This document shows, piece after piece, positions 16,710-25,900 of a stretch of 38,822 bases of DNA. Within the stretch, counting starts at the first letter, position 1; each line of letters begins with the position of its first letter. The stretch spans positions 1 to 38,822 of the forward strand of contig CAKOKR010000006.1 in the NCBI GenBank assembly GCA_934095965.1, written 5' to 3'. The DNA comes from an uncultured Bacilli bacterium. GTDB lineage: Bacteria > Bacillota_I > Bacilli_A > RF39 > UBA660. The notes beneath the pieces are model-generated. The model did no database searches. It saw only the letters and a list, made by a program, of their open reading frames with translations, and had not been told where the DNA came from. The position numbers and the translations under genes were made by a program.

Positions 16710-17256
16710 TTAATTCTTTCTTTCTTATTTCTTTAGTTAAAATAACTGTTTTATAGTTTCTTGTTATTCTATTTGGTTCAGTAGTATTTGCAAAACCATA
16801 GTATTCTGCTTCATCTAAGGTAAAATCATCATTCTTAGGAACTTCAATTTCAAGATAATCTTTTTGATAGTTATTTGCAATATCTATTACTGCTTCATAA
16901 AGATCTGTGAAACTTGATACTTGTTCTGCGATAGTTGGATAATTTGTATAAACTATATCACAAATATAAATAGCATTTTCATCAATTCTTATACGTGCTA
17001 CTGCAAGAAGTTCTTGTTCTTCACCTTTTAATAAAACAAACTTAATATTACGTTGTTTATTTTCTAATACTTTGTAAGCTTCTAAAAAACATTCATTTCT
17101 TGTTTCTTTTTCTGTTAACTTGTAAGCATCAGTTGTAAATGATAAATTCTTATTAATAATATCTTTTGAACCATTTAGATTTTGAAAGAATCTGTAGTAT
17201 TCTGCTAAAACAGCTCTTTCATATATTTTTGGAATTTTTTCTAAAACTTCGATCAT
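16675..17256 (-). CDS. Unknown 193-aa protein between rbfA and truB
   Basis: No recognised family. The fold looks mixed alpha/beta: helical first 80 residues (YERAVLAEYYRFFQN), then strands and helices containing LLAVARIRIDENAIYICDIV and LEIEVPKNDDFTLDEAEYYG. The order AVARIR...ICDIVY...YGF is weakly reminiscent of acetyltransferase-like folds, but the acetyl-CoA loop (R/Q-x-x-G-x-G/A) is not present, so I do not assign activity. The tail is basic and overlaps truB by 35 bases. It stands where Bacillus has rbfA directly followed by truB, so a job in tRNA or ribosome maturation is possible by context only. Confidence 0.6.
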   Translation of the reverse strand: MIEVLEKIPKIYERAVLAEYYRFFQNLNGSKDIINKNLSFTTDAYKLTEKETRNECFLEAYKVLENKQRNIKFVLLKGEEQELLAVARIRIDENAIYICDIVYTNYPTIAEQVSSFTDLYEAVIDIANNYQKDYLEIEVPKNDDFTLDEAEYYGFANTTEPNRITRNYKTVILTKEIRKKELNGQTRSRKQTK

Positions 17257-17258
17257 TA

Positions 17259-17603
17259 TTATCCCTCCCTGTTTAAATTTTCAATAATATTCTCGATTTT
17301 TTCTCCATAACTTATTGATTCATCATAAATAAATTTCAATTCTGGTGTGTGTCTAATTTCAATCATTTTACTTAGTTTTCCACGTAAGAATGGTGCTGCT
17401 TCATTTACTTCTTTTTCAAGAGCTTTTTTATCCATTTCTAAAAGTGATGTAAAATAAACTTTGCAAAAACTTAAGTCATTTGTTAAGTCACATCCCGTGA
17501 TTGTTATACTTTTTAGTATTTCATCATTTGCTTCATTTATAATGATATCACAAAGGTATCTTTCTATATCACTAGCAATTCTTTTTATTTTGTACTTAGG
17601 CAT
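17259..17603 (-). CDS. rbfA: Ribosome-binding factor A
   Basis: A 114-aa RbfA with the KH-like fold that binds the 30S subunit during late 16S rRNA maturation and cold adaptation. The usual pattern is visible: basic start (KYKIKRIASDIERYL), ITITGCDLTNDLSFCKVYF in the middle, and LRGKLSKMIEIRHTPELKF. Its ATG overlaps the infB stop by eight bases (ATGCCTAA), so translation is probably coupled. Confidence 0.93.
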   Translation of the reverse strand: MPKYKIKRIASDIERYLCDIIINEANDEILKSITITGCDLTNDLSFCKVYFTSLLEMDKKALEKEVNEAAPFLRGKLSKMIEIRHTPELKFIYDESISYGEKIENIIENLNREG

Positions 17604-19704
17604 GTTTAACCTCGATCATTTCGTATACTTCGATTGTGTCTCCTTCTTTGAAATCATTAAATTTTTCTAAAGTAATACCACATTCAAAACCTTTTTTAAC
17701 TTCTTTAACTGTGTCTTTTTCTCTTTGAAGTGATGCTATTTTTTCATCACTTGCAATTACAACACCATCACGAATTACTCTAGCTAAGGCATTATTTTTA
17801 ACAACTCCAGAAGTTATGTAAGAACCAGCAATGTTACCAATCTTAGAGAATTTAAATATTTTTCTAATTTCCGCTTCACCGATAATTTTTTCTTCGTATT
17901 CAGGATCTAACATACCATTAATTGATGCTTCGATATCTTCGACTAGTTTATAGATTATTGTATAAAGTCTTATATCAACGTTGTTATCTTTTGCTAGGTC
18001 TTTACTAGTAGATGGTGCAACAACATTAAATCCAATAATGATGGCATTTGATGCACTTGCAAGAACAACATCTGATTCTGTTATTGCTCCGATTCCACTT
18101 CTTATTACTTTAACAGATACATCTTTTTCTTTAATTTTTTCTAATGCATTTTTAACTGCTTCTTCAGAACCACGAACATCAGCTTTTAAAACAATGTTAA
18201 TTTCTTTATTACCAGCATCAACACTTTTAAATAAATCATCTAGTGATACCTTTTTAGATGCATTACTATTTAGTTTTGCTTGAGACGCACGTTTTTCAGC
18301 TATTTTTTTTGCTTCTGTTTCAGTTTCAAAAGCCATGAATTTATCACCGGCGGATGGATTTTCTGTTAAACCAGTTATTTCTACTGGTGTTGATGGTCCA
18401 GCTTCAACAATTGCTTCACCACGATCATTTTTCATTGTACGAATTTTGGCATAACTTGTACCAACAACTATAGGATCACCAATTCTAAGTGTTCCGTTTT
18501 GAATTAAGAATGATGCGATACCTCCGATATTTTTATCTAGTCTTGATTCTATTACTGCACCGATAGCATAACGATTTGGATTTGCTTTTAGTTCATTTAC
18601 TTCAGCAATTGTAAGAATTGTTTCAAGAAGTAAGTCGATACCTTCACCAGTGTGTGCAGATATATTTATAAATGGAACATCTCCACCCCAGGATTCTGGT
18701 GTAATTCCAATTTCAGCCATTTCAGTTAATACTCGATCAATGTTTGCTTCTGGTTTATCAATTTTATTTACTGCAACAATAATTGGAACCTTAGCACTTA
18801 GAGCATGATCAACTGCTTCTTTAGTTTGTGGCTTTACTCCATCATCTGCTGCAACAATAATTATAACTATATCAGTAACTGATGCTCCTCTGGCACGCAT
18901 TTCTGTGAAAGCAGCATGACCTGGTGTATCAATAAATGTTATTAGTTCATCTTTATATTTAGTTTGATATGCTCCGATATGTTGAGTAATTCCTCCAAAT
19001 TCTTTATCAACTACATGAGTATTTCTTATATAGTCTAAAAGAGTTGTTTTACCATGGTCAACATGTCCCATTATAGTAACTATCGGTGGTCTTTTTACTA
19101 AATCTTCAGGATTATCCACTACTTCAAAAGATTCAAAATTTGCAACATCTTGTGTTTCTTCTTTTTTTAGTGTTTTATGATAATCTAGAGCAATAATTTC
19201 TGCATTTTCAAAATCAATTGGTTGATTTAAACTAAGCATTAAACCATTTTCCATTAATTTTTTAATTATTTCTGTTCCACTGACATTTAAAGCATTTGCA
19301 AAGTCACTAACACTCATATCATTTTTATAAACAACAATGTTTTCATCTGCTTTATTACTCATTAATTTGTTTTTATGCTTGTACATTTCTTTTTTTAGCA
19401 TATTAAATTCTTGTTTACTGCTATCTTTTTTCTTTAGTTTTTCTTTGCTTACACTATTTTTTATCTTTTTTTCTATCGTAGATGATGAAATTATTTCATC
19501 AACTTTATCATCGATATCGTCTTCTTCTTCGTAAGTTATTTCTTCATCTGTGCTTATAATATTTATTGTATTATCTAGCATAATAATGTCATCATCAGAT
19601 AAATAGTCATCCGCAGTTTTGACATTAATTTCTAACTCATGACATTTTTTTAGTATTTCTGCTACAGAAAGATTTACATCAAATGCATAATCTGATACTT
19701 TCAT
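17596..19704 (-). CDS. infB: Translation initiation factor IF-2
   Basis: A 702-aa GTPase that brings fMet-tRNA to the 30S subunit and promotes subunit joining. It has an IF2_N-like start (VSDYAFDVNLSVAEILKKC), an acidic/basic linker (about 55-120), a second IF2_N domain (about 125-185), and the G domain with G1 GHVDHGKT (213-220), G3 DTPGHAAF and G4 NKID. Domains II-IV follow, with the C-terminal fMet-tRNA binding domain ending KEGDTIEVYEMIEV. The length is similar to Bacillus subtilis IF-2. It follows rnpM by 16 bases in the nusA operon. Confidence 0.97.
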   Translation of the reverse strand: MKVSDYAFDVNLSVAEILKKCHELEINVKTADDYLSDDDIIMLDNTINIISTDEEITYEEEDDIDDKVDEIISSSTIEKKIKNSVSKEKLKKKDSSKQEFNMLKKEMYKHKNKLMSNKADENIVVYKNDMSVSDFANALNVSGTEIIKKLMENGLMLSLNQPIDFENAEIIALDYHKTLKKEETQDVANFESFEVVDNPEDLVKRPPIVTIMGHVDHGKTTLLDYIRNTHVVDKEFGGITQHIGAYQTKYKDELITFIDTPGHAAFTEMRARGASVTDIVIIIVAADDGVKPQTKEAVDHALSAKVPIIVAVNKIDKPEANIDRVLTEMAEIGITPESWGGDVPFINISAHTGEGIDLLLETILTIAEVNELKANPNRYAIGAVIESRLDKNIGGIASFLIQNGTLRIGDPIVVGTSYAKIRTMKNDRGEAIVEAGPSTPVEITGLTENPSAGDKFMAFETETEAKKIAEKRASQAKLNSNASKKVSLDDLFKSVDAGNKEINIVLKADVRGSEEAVKNALEKIKEKDVSVKVIRSGIGAITESDVVLASASNAIIIGFNVVAPSTSKDLAKDNNVDIRLYTIIYKLVEDIEASINGMLDPEYEEKIIGEAEIRKIFKFSKIGNIAGSYITSGVVKNNALARVIRDGVVIASDEKIASLQREKDTVKEVKKGFECGITLEKFNDFKEGDTIEVYEMIEVKHA

Positions 19705-19720
19705 ATTAACACATCCTTTC

Positions 19721-19975
19721 TTATTTTAGTTTTTCAATTAATTCATCATATATATTATCAGGCACTTTTACTTCAAGTACTCTTTCTAATACTTTATTAT
19801 TTTTTGCTTTATTTATAACCTCAATATCTTTTTTTAAGTAGGCCCCGCGACCATTTGTTTTTCCTACTTCATCAATTATTACGTTACCTTCTGGAGTTCT
19901 AACAATTCTTATTAGATCTTTTTTGGGTAATTTTTCTTTAGTAATTAAACAACTACGCATTGGTATTTTCTTCAT
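19721..19975 (-). CDS. rnpM: RNase P modulator RnpM (YlxR, DUF448)
   Basis: An 84-aa YlxR-family protein with the typical MKKIPMRSC start, LPKKDLIRIVR, and the conserved GRGAYLK motif. The Bacillus homologue binds the RNase P RNA and modulates its activity. Its start overlaps nusA by 23 bases; the first ATG is kept because KKIP-x-R is conserved in the family. The second YlxQ/L7Ae-like gene found next to it in Bacillus is absent here. Confidence 0.9.
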   Translation of the reverse strand: MKKIPMRSCLITKEKLPKKDLIRIVRTPEGNVIIDEVGKTNGRGAYLKKDIEVINKAKNNKVLERVLEVKVPDNIYDELIEKLK

Positions 19976-21092
19976 TTATTTTACCATTTCCTGCTTCTTG
20001 TATTTCTTCCATTGTTTTAATTTCTAAATGATATTTGGTTAATTTACTAGCAAGTTTAATGTTTGTACCTTTTTTACCTATTGCTGGTGATAAGTTATCT
20101 TTATTAACAATTACTAAAGCATTTTTCTTTTCAGCATCTGGTATTGATACGATTACATCTTTAGCTGGTGACATAGCATTTTTAATATATTCAGCTGGGT
20201 CTTCAGAATAAAGTACTAAGTCTACTTTTTCACCTTTTAGTTCTTTTAATATGCCAGCAATTCTTGAACCACGTTCACCAATACATGAACCAATTGCATC
20301 AATTCTTGAATTTGTTGAATATAGTGATACTTTGGTACGAATACCTGGTTCTCTTACTACTTGGTTAATAATAATTGTTCCATTTGCAACTTCAGGAATT
20401 TCATGTTCAAATAGTCTTTTTACAAATCCATAATTCTTTCTTGATAGTTTAATAACTGGTCCTTTTGGTCCTGATTCAACTTTTGTAACATAAACTTTGA
20501 TACTTGAACCCATTACTATTTTTTCTCCTGGAATAATATCCTTTTTAGGAAGAATTCCACGAGTTCTACCTAAGTCAATATAATAATTGTTTTGATCTTC
20601 CATTGCAACTAGACCTATCATTAGTTCATCTTGTTTGTCTGCAAATTCATCGATGATACTATTTTTTTCAGCTTCTCTTATTTTTTGCATTACTACTTGT
20701 TTTGCTGTGCCTGCAGCTACACGGCCAAAATCTTTTGGTGTAACTTCTTCTTCAATTGTTTCTCCAAGTTTAATGTTTGGCACTTTCTTTACTGCATCTT
20801 CAAGTAATATTTGAGCATCTTTGTTGATTTCAGGTTCAATTTTTGTGATGTTTCCTTCTTCATCTTCAACTATTTTTCCTTCATCAATTTCAGGTACTAC
20901 TACATAGTATGAAAATACTTTGATGTCTCCGGTTTCACGATTGATATCTACTCTTACATTAGTTTTTGAATTAAAATTCTTTTTGTAAGCTGTTTGAAGT
21001 GCTAGTGTTAGTGCTTCATAAATGATATCTGGTGAAATATTTTTTTCTGTTACTATTGTGTCAATAGCTTTAATTAATTCTTTTTTTTCCAT
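19953..21092 (-). CDS. nusA: Transcription termination/antitermination factor NusA
   Basis: A 379-aa NusA of the short Gram-positive type. The order is: N-terminal RNA polymerase-binding domain (1-125), S1 domain (about 130-200, with YYIDLGRTRGILPKKD), and two KH domains (SCIGERGSRIAGI and PAIGKKGTNIKLA). The acidic C-terminal repeats of proteobacterial NusA are absent. It binds RNA polymerase and nascent RNA and assists intrinsic termination and pausing. It starts two bases after the rimP stop. Confidence 0.96.
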   Translation of the reverse strand: MEKKELIKAIDTIVTEKNISPDIIYEALTLALQTAYKKNFNSKTNVRVDINRETGDIKVFSYYVVVPEIDEGKIVEDEEGNITKIEPEINKDAQILLEDAVKKVPNIKLGETIEEEVTPKDFGRVAAGTAKQVVMQKIREAEKNSIIDEFADKQDELMIGLVAMEDQNNYYIDLGRTRGILPKKDIIPGEKIVMGSSIKVYVTKVESGPKGPVIKLSRKNYGFVKRLFEHEIPEVANGTIIINQVVREPGIRTKVSLYSTNSRIDAIGSCIGERGSRIAGILKELKGEKVDLVLYSEDPAEYIKNAMSPAKDVIVSIPDAEKKNALVIVNKDNLSPAIGKKGTNIKLASKLTKYHLEIKTMEEIQEAGNGKINEENTNA

Positions 21093-21094
21093 CT

Positions 21095-21349
21095 TTACTC
21101 TCCTCTTTCTTTGCTAACCACATCTAAAATATAACTATCATCTGTTATATTTGCATCATCTACCACATCATTAACTATATGAGTGGCTGCAGTTATTGTT
21201 TCTAGGTCAATGCCCCCGATTTTATCTAACGTTATAGTTAGAAAATGATACTTTCCTTTTTCTTCAAAGGTGACGCTATCAACTATAATTTCATCTTTAG
21301 TTAACGCATCTTGTAATTTAATTTTTAGTTCATCTAATTTTTTTTGCAT
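21095..21349 (-). CDS. rimP: RimP, N-terminal domain only
   Basis: An 84-aa protein matching the N-terminal alpha/beta domain of RimP, the 30S maturation factor: FLTITLDKIGGIDLETITAA resembles the family's VYIDKPGGIDLDDC stretch, followed by DSYILDVVSKERGE. A normal RimP has about 150 residues and continues through the SPGxDRPL motif into an SH3-like C-terminal domain; here the frame stops at the point where that motif begins. Its last codons form the nusA ribosome binding site (AGAGGAGAG). ATG 21349 lies five bases after GGAGG. The position before nusA supports the identity. Whether the half protein works is unknown. Confidence 0.8.
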   Translation of the reverse strand: MQKKLDELKIKLQDALTKDEIIVDSVTFEEKGKYHFLTITLDKIGGIDLETITAATHIVNDVVDDANITDDSYILDVVSKERGE

Positions 21350-21374
21350 AAACACCTCCGATAACTAATAATAA

Positions 21375-21396
21375 AAGTGGGATTTTCTGCCCACTT
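21375..21396 (-). promoter_or_regulatory. Leader hairpin before rimP-nusA (possible attenuator)
   Basis: On the minus strand AAGTGGG pairs with CCCACTT (21390-21396 with 21375-21381) around an 8-base loop, followed by TTATTATTAG. It sits between the promoter and the rimP binding site, so it is transcribed and resembles a weak intrinsic terminator. Confidence 0.6.
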
Positions 21397-21411
21397 AAAA
21401 TTGATACTTAG

Positions 21412-21420
21412 ATTATACCA
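21412..21420 (-). promoter_or_regulatory. Extended -10 promoter of the rimP-nusA operon
   Basis: Minus strand TGGTATAAT: TATAAT at 21412-21417 preceded by TG, the extended -10 form. The -35 region is weak. Confidence 0.65.
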
Positions 21421-21464
21421 CAGATTTTACTAAAATAAAAGAAAAATTGCTTATTTCATTAAAG

Positions 21465-21503
21465 AAAAAGACTAAAAAGCAATTATTTCTTATTAGTCTT
21501 TTT
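21465..21503 (-). terminator. Terminator of the dockerin protease unit
   Basis: AAAAAGACTAA (21465-21475) pairs with TTAGTCTTTTT (21493-21503); both strands have a T-tract after the stem. Confidence 0.75.
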
Positions 21504-21509
21504 TAATAT

Positions 21510-22913
21510 TTACATTGTAAGATTATTATTATTATTATTATTATTATTATTTAATATACTATTTTTATCTTTTTTATTTTTTTTATTAAAAAATATTGTT
21601 AATCCCACAACTACCAATGATAGAATTATTATTAAAACTATATATATCGGTGAAGATGTATTATTTTTTGTTACACTATTTTCACAGTTAGAAATTGATG
21701 ACATTGTTACAAAATAATCATTTGCTTCTTTTAAATTAAATTTTATATGTCCATCTTCTACTTTAATATCTTGTTTTACTAACTCTAATTTATCATCTTC
21801 TTTTTGATAAGAATAAACACTAACTACATCACCATTTTCATATTTTGTACCAACAAACAGTTTTATTTCTGATTCATTTGGAATATCACTTGTTTGTTTT
21901 AATTGAACAAATAATCCATCTGCATAGTTTGATAATCTTAAAATATCTTTTTTATTAGAAGTTTCATTTGTAATTGTTGTTAATAAATCTTTTACATTTT
22001 TTAATTTACTTCCATTAATTGTCCAACTATATAATAATTTTTTTTCATCATTATAGTAATTAAAAGTTACTGTTTTGCCACTATTTTTAATTTTTTCTAA
22101 ATCTTTAGCAGTTATAATTGTATCAGAATTAATTGATACATTTAATTCATTTGCTGATAAATTTAATACTGTATCTAAATCTTCTAAATAATAACCGTCT
22201 TTTCTTATTACTTTAATATTTATTTTATTTTGTGAACCATTTTCAGCAATAACAATTACTTCTATATTATTTTCACCTACGTTAATATCATGTGTTCCTG
22301 TGCCTGAAATTTTTGCTAGTTTATCTTCTGCTTGGGCATTTACATTTATACTTGTTATATCATTTGGTAAAGTTAATGTATAATTGTTATTATCTACTTT
22401 TACTAACTCATATCCTTCAACTGATATTTCTTTTAGATTATTATTTTTACTTCTTGGGTCTTTATATTGATTATTATTAGTAGATGGTGCCGGAGTTGGT
22501 GCTGGTGTTGGTGCTGGTGTTGGTGTTGGTGCTGGTTTTTCTGTTACAATAACTGTTCTATTTCCAGATACATTTACTGCAATTCCATTTGTTGCTGATG
22601 TGACATCACCTGTTAAAAGCAAAGATATTGTTCCTGTAGATGTCGCTTTGCAAGTTGCACTAATTGTTTTATTTGTATCTAGTGCATCAGCAGTTGCATC
22701 AGCTTGATTAATGAAACATCCACTCACTGGTCCAGTTGCTTTCACATGAATATTCCATGCAGCAGCTTGTGATACATTTACTGAAACCGTAAATGTATCA
22801 CCAACATAAACACTTGTTTTGCTAGTTGTTAAATTTCCAGATGCTGCATATACATTTTTATTTAATGCAAATATTGAAATAAATAGTGTTAATAATATTT
22901 TTATTTTTTTCAT
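21510..22913 (-). CDS. Membrane-anchored surface protein with cohesin-like domain
   Basis: A 467-aa exported protein. It has a signal peptide (1-24, cut near VYA/ASG), a beta-sandwich domain (about 25-125, SVYVGDTFTVSVNVSQAAAW) that resembles cohesin or Ig-like domains, and a Pro-Thr-Ala linker (about 128-146). A cadherin-like beta domain (about 155-240; NNNLKEISVEGYELVKVDN) comes next, then a further beta region, one C-terminal membrane segment (about 425-446) and a short basic, Asn-rich tail inside the cell. It lies 13 bp after the dockerin protease gene and shares its transcript. The obvious inference is that it displays a dockerin-bearing partner on the cell surface. The cohesin match is not strong: the beta-sandwich has a Cys pair (GCFINQ, SATCKA) not usual in cohesins, so it could be another adhesion domain. 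Confidence 0.75.
   Translation of the reverse strand: MKKIKILLTLFISIFALNKNVYAASGNLTTSKTSVYVGDTFTVSVNVSQAAAWNIHVKATGPVSGCFINQADATADALDTNKTISATCKATSTGTISLLLTGDVTSATNGIAVNVSGNRTVIVTEKPAPTPTPAPTPAPTPAPSTNNNQYKDPRSKNNNLKEISVEGYELVKVDNNNYTLTLPNDITSINVNAQAEDKLAKISGTGTHDINVGENNIEVIVIAENGSQNKINIKVIRKDGYYLEDLDTVLNLSANELNVSINSDTIITAKDLEKIKNSGKTVTFNYYNDEKKLLYSWTINGSKLKNVKDLLTTITNETSNKKDILRLSNYADGLFVQLKQTSDIPNESEIKLFVGTKYENGDVVSVYSYQKEDDKLELVKQDIKVEDGHIKFNLKEANDYFVTMSSISNCENSVTKNNTSSPIYIVLIIILSLVVVGLTIFFNKKNKKDKNSILNNNNNNNNNNLTM
21522..21551. repeat. (ATT)10 microsatellite, encodes Asn10
   Basis: Ten perfect ATT units, read as AAT on the coding strand, encode the Asn run just before the C-terminus of the anchored protein. 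The 3-bp period keeps the frame, so slippage would change only tail length. Confidence 0.95.
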
Positions 22914-22926
22914 TTTTCCTCCTTTA

Positions 22927-25900
22927 TTATTCTATTGGTTTTGTTCCTAATAAATGTTGTCTTACACGTAATAAGTCTGCGGAATTTATATTTAAATCAT
23001 AATTTATATCTGAAGCCAGGAAATAAGGACCTACTAGGATATTCGTTCCTAATAAGTGTTGTCTTATTTTTAATAAATCTGCGGAATTTATTAAAGCATC
23101 TCCATTTATATCCCCAATTACAACATTAGTAAATGTTTCAACTACTCTACCATCTTTCCATATTTGTGTTCTACCACTTGTATATAAAAGATTTTTATTA
23201 TTTATTGGTAGAATATCTACCCTAATATCATAACCATATCCAATTTCTATATTAGATTTAAAACTTGTATCACTAGTATTTACCATTATCTTACTAATAT
23301 ATTTATTTGTATAATCAACTTGATAATTATTTATTTTATATGGTATTATTTTTTTCCATTGAGCATACAAGTTTATATTTTTTTCTAATGTTATAACTTG
23401 CCCAGGTTTATAGGTTTCACCTGTTCCAGAATTATTTGTATTCCATCCCATGAATTGATACCCTTCTCTTTTATATAAATTATCTAAAATGGTCAATTGC
23501 GTTCCTATTTTACTTGTTTGAACTTCAACATTTCCATATGCATCATTTGGGTAATAACTTATTTTTATGTCAATTAATTCCCATTGAGCATATAAGTTAA
23601 TTACTTTATCTTCATATTTAAATAGTTCTTCATTTGTTATTTTTTCATCATATGAAGTTCCTTTTCCATCTGAAGATGTATTCCAACCAACAAATTTATA
23701 ATTTTTTCTTGTAAATTTATTTGATGATAAGTATCTATATTCACTACTATCATCTATTTTTATTATTTGATCAGACATTACTCCTTCGCCTTCATTTGAA
23801 TGAAACTTTATTGTATACTCTTCTGGGGTCCATATTGCATATAGTTTTAAATTTTCATCAATACCACTTGCAAATAATTCTTCATCTTTGTAGGTCGTTC
23901 CTTTTCCATCTTCTAGTGTATTCCAGCCTTCAAATATATATCCTGGTCTTGTAAATTTATTTTTTAATAAACTAAAGGATTCATTAGCATTTAGTTGTTG
24001 TTCATATGATTCGTTATTATTTTTAGAATTAAAATAATACGTAATTGTAGGTTTTTCTTCCTTTTTAGCTAATACATTTATTTTTATATCTTTAATAGAT
24101 CCATCATAATAATTATATATAGTTATTATTGCTTGACCTTTTTGTGTTGCTTGAAGGATAAGATCATCAAAATAACGGTCTACATATTTGTTTTGTGTTT
24201 CTAATACATTATTATTTTCTTTAACATCATATCCAATTTGATATGGCTTTTTATTAATTTTTTGTAATAATGATATTTCATCATATAAATTAATATTTAT
24301 TTCATCTGGTAATTTATCATATGAAAAATTTAGATTTTTTAGTACTGGCATTCTTAAGATTCCATCTATAGTTTCTCTTTTCCAATATGTATCAAATTCA
24401 ATAAAATTATTTTCATAATCAATTGTTTTAAATCCTTCTTGTGGTATATAGTATATTGAATCTTTTTGTTTTTTTTCAAGAATACCCCCATCTATATATC
24501 CAATATACCATTTTTTATTTCCTGCGTTATAAGTTTTAAACTTATCATATATGAATTCGGATTTATATTTAGTACTATCAAATACTGAGCTTGCTATAAC
24601 ATTATTAATAGTCAACCAAACATTATCTTTTATTCCTCCAATAATTGGTGAATAACAATTTGTATCTATATATGTATTATTATATTTAGAAATTTCTATA
24701 AGTCCAACATTCTGGATATTCGTTAAACTAAATTCAAACCATATATCTTGTCCGTCATATGGAGTAGATTTAATAAATCCTATCATACCTGATGAGTGAT
24801 TTCCTGATATTGTTGTTGAGGAAAAAATATTGTTAATAGTTAGAGATGGTACCAATTTATAAGTATTATATGTCCCTACAAAACCTGATATAACTCCAGC
24901 ATCACTTTCATTTGAAGTAACTTTACCACCCATAAAATGAACATTTTCAATATTCATTATAAAATGACTTAAATTACTTGCTCTTTCTGGTGGATTGGAT
25001 GGATCAAAATTTAATTTACCAATTAAAACACCTGCTGGTCCTTTATTTGAAACTATCGGGTTTTCAAATATTACATTCTTAATAAAAGTTTTTTCAAAAT
25101 AACTTGTATACTTACTAGGTAAACTAATATCATAACTATATTTTACATCAACATAACCAAAGAAACCAACTGCATCTAAACTGTTTTCATCAATGTTTAG
25201 ATTAATAATTTTATGATTTTCACCATCGAATCCTCCTCTAAATGGGTTTTCACTTGTTCCAATCGGAGTCCATTTTTCGGTTAATGTAATATCATTTTTT
25301 AATAAGTAATATGAATTAGGTTTAAGACTCATTTTCTTTAGATCTTCTTCTGTATAAATTAAGTATGGATCTTTTTCTGTTCCACTTCCTGTTAAATCTA
25401 TAGTATTTATAATTTCTACTGAAGAATCAAATTGATAATCCTTATAATTTGATTTTAAAATATATGTTCCTTCTGGTATATCATTTTTTATTGTAATTGA
25501 TGCATTAACATTATTTTCAGCTACTGCATTGTTTTTTACTGACATAATATATTCACTATAATCTATATTATCTTTCGTTAGAGAATATGTAATTTTTTCA
25601 TTAGATGCTATGTTTTTGGTATCTGAATATACAACTAATTCATAATTATTTTTTTCTGTTGTTTTTATATTTTCTCTATTTAAATCTCTAGTATTTATTA
25701 TAGGTGTTTTATCTTCATTAGATGTAAATACTGAAATAGTATTTTCAAGTAACATTGAATCATTTACACCTGTTAGTGTAACACTAATTATATCTTCATC
25801 AATTATTATATTTTCTTCTGATAAATCAATTGTATAAAGTCCTGGGTATGCTATATTTATTGTTTTAATATTTTCATACTTTTTATCACCTATTTTTAAA

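Noticed and set aside
22488..22545. CRISPR or tandem DNA repeat
   Set aside because: The GGTGTTGGTGCTGGT pattern is the coding of a Pro-Thr-Ala linker, not a repeat-spacer array. I saw no CRISPR array in the window.
23350..23980. Long tandem DNA repeats
   Set aside because: These are three divergent InlB-type protein repeats inside the protease, explained by the domain.
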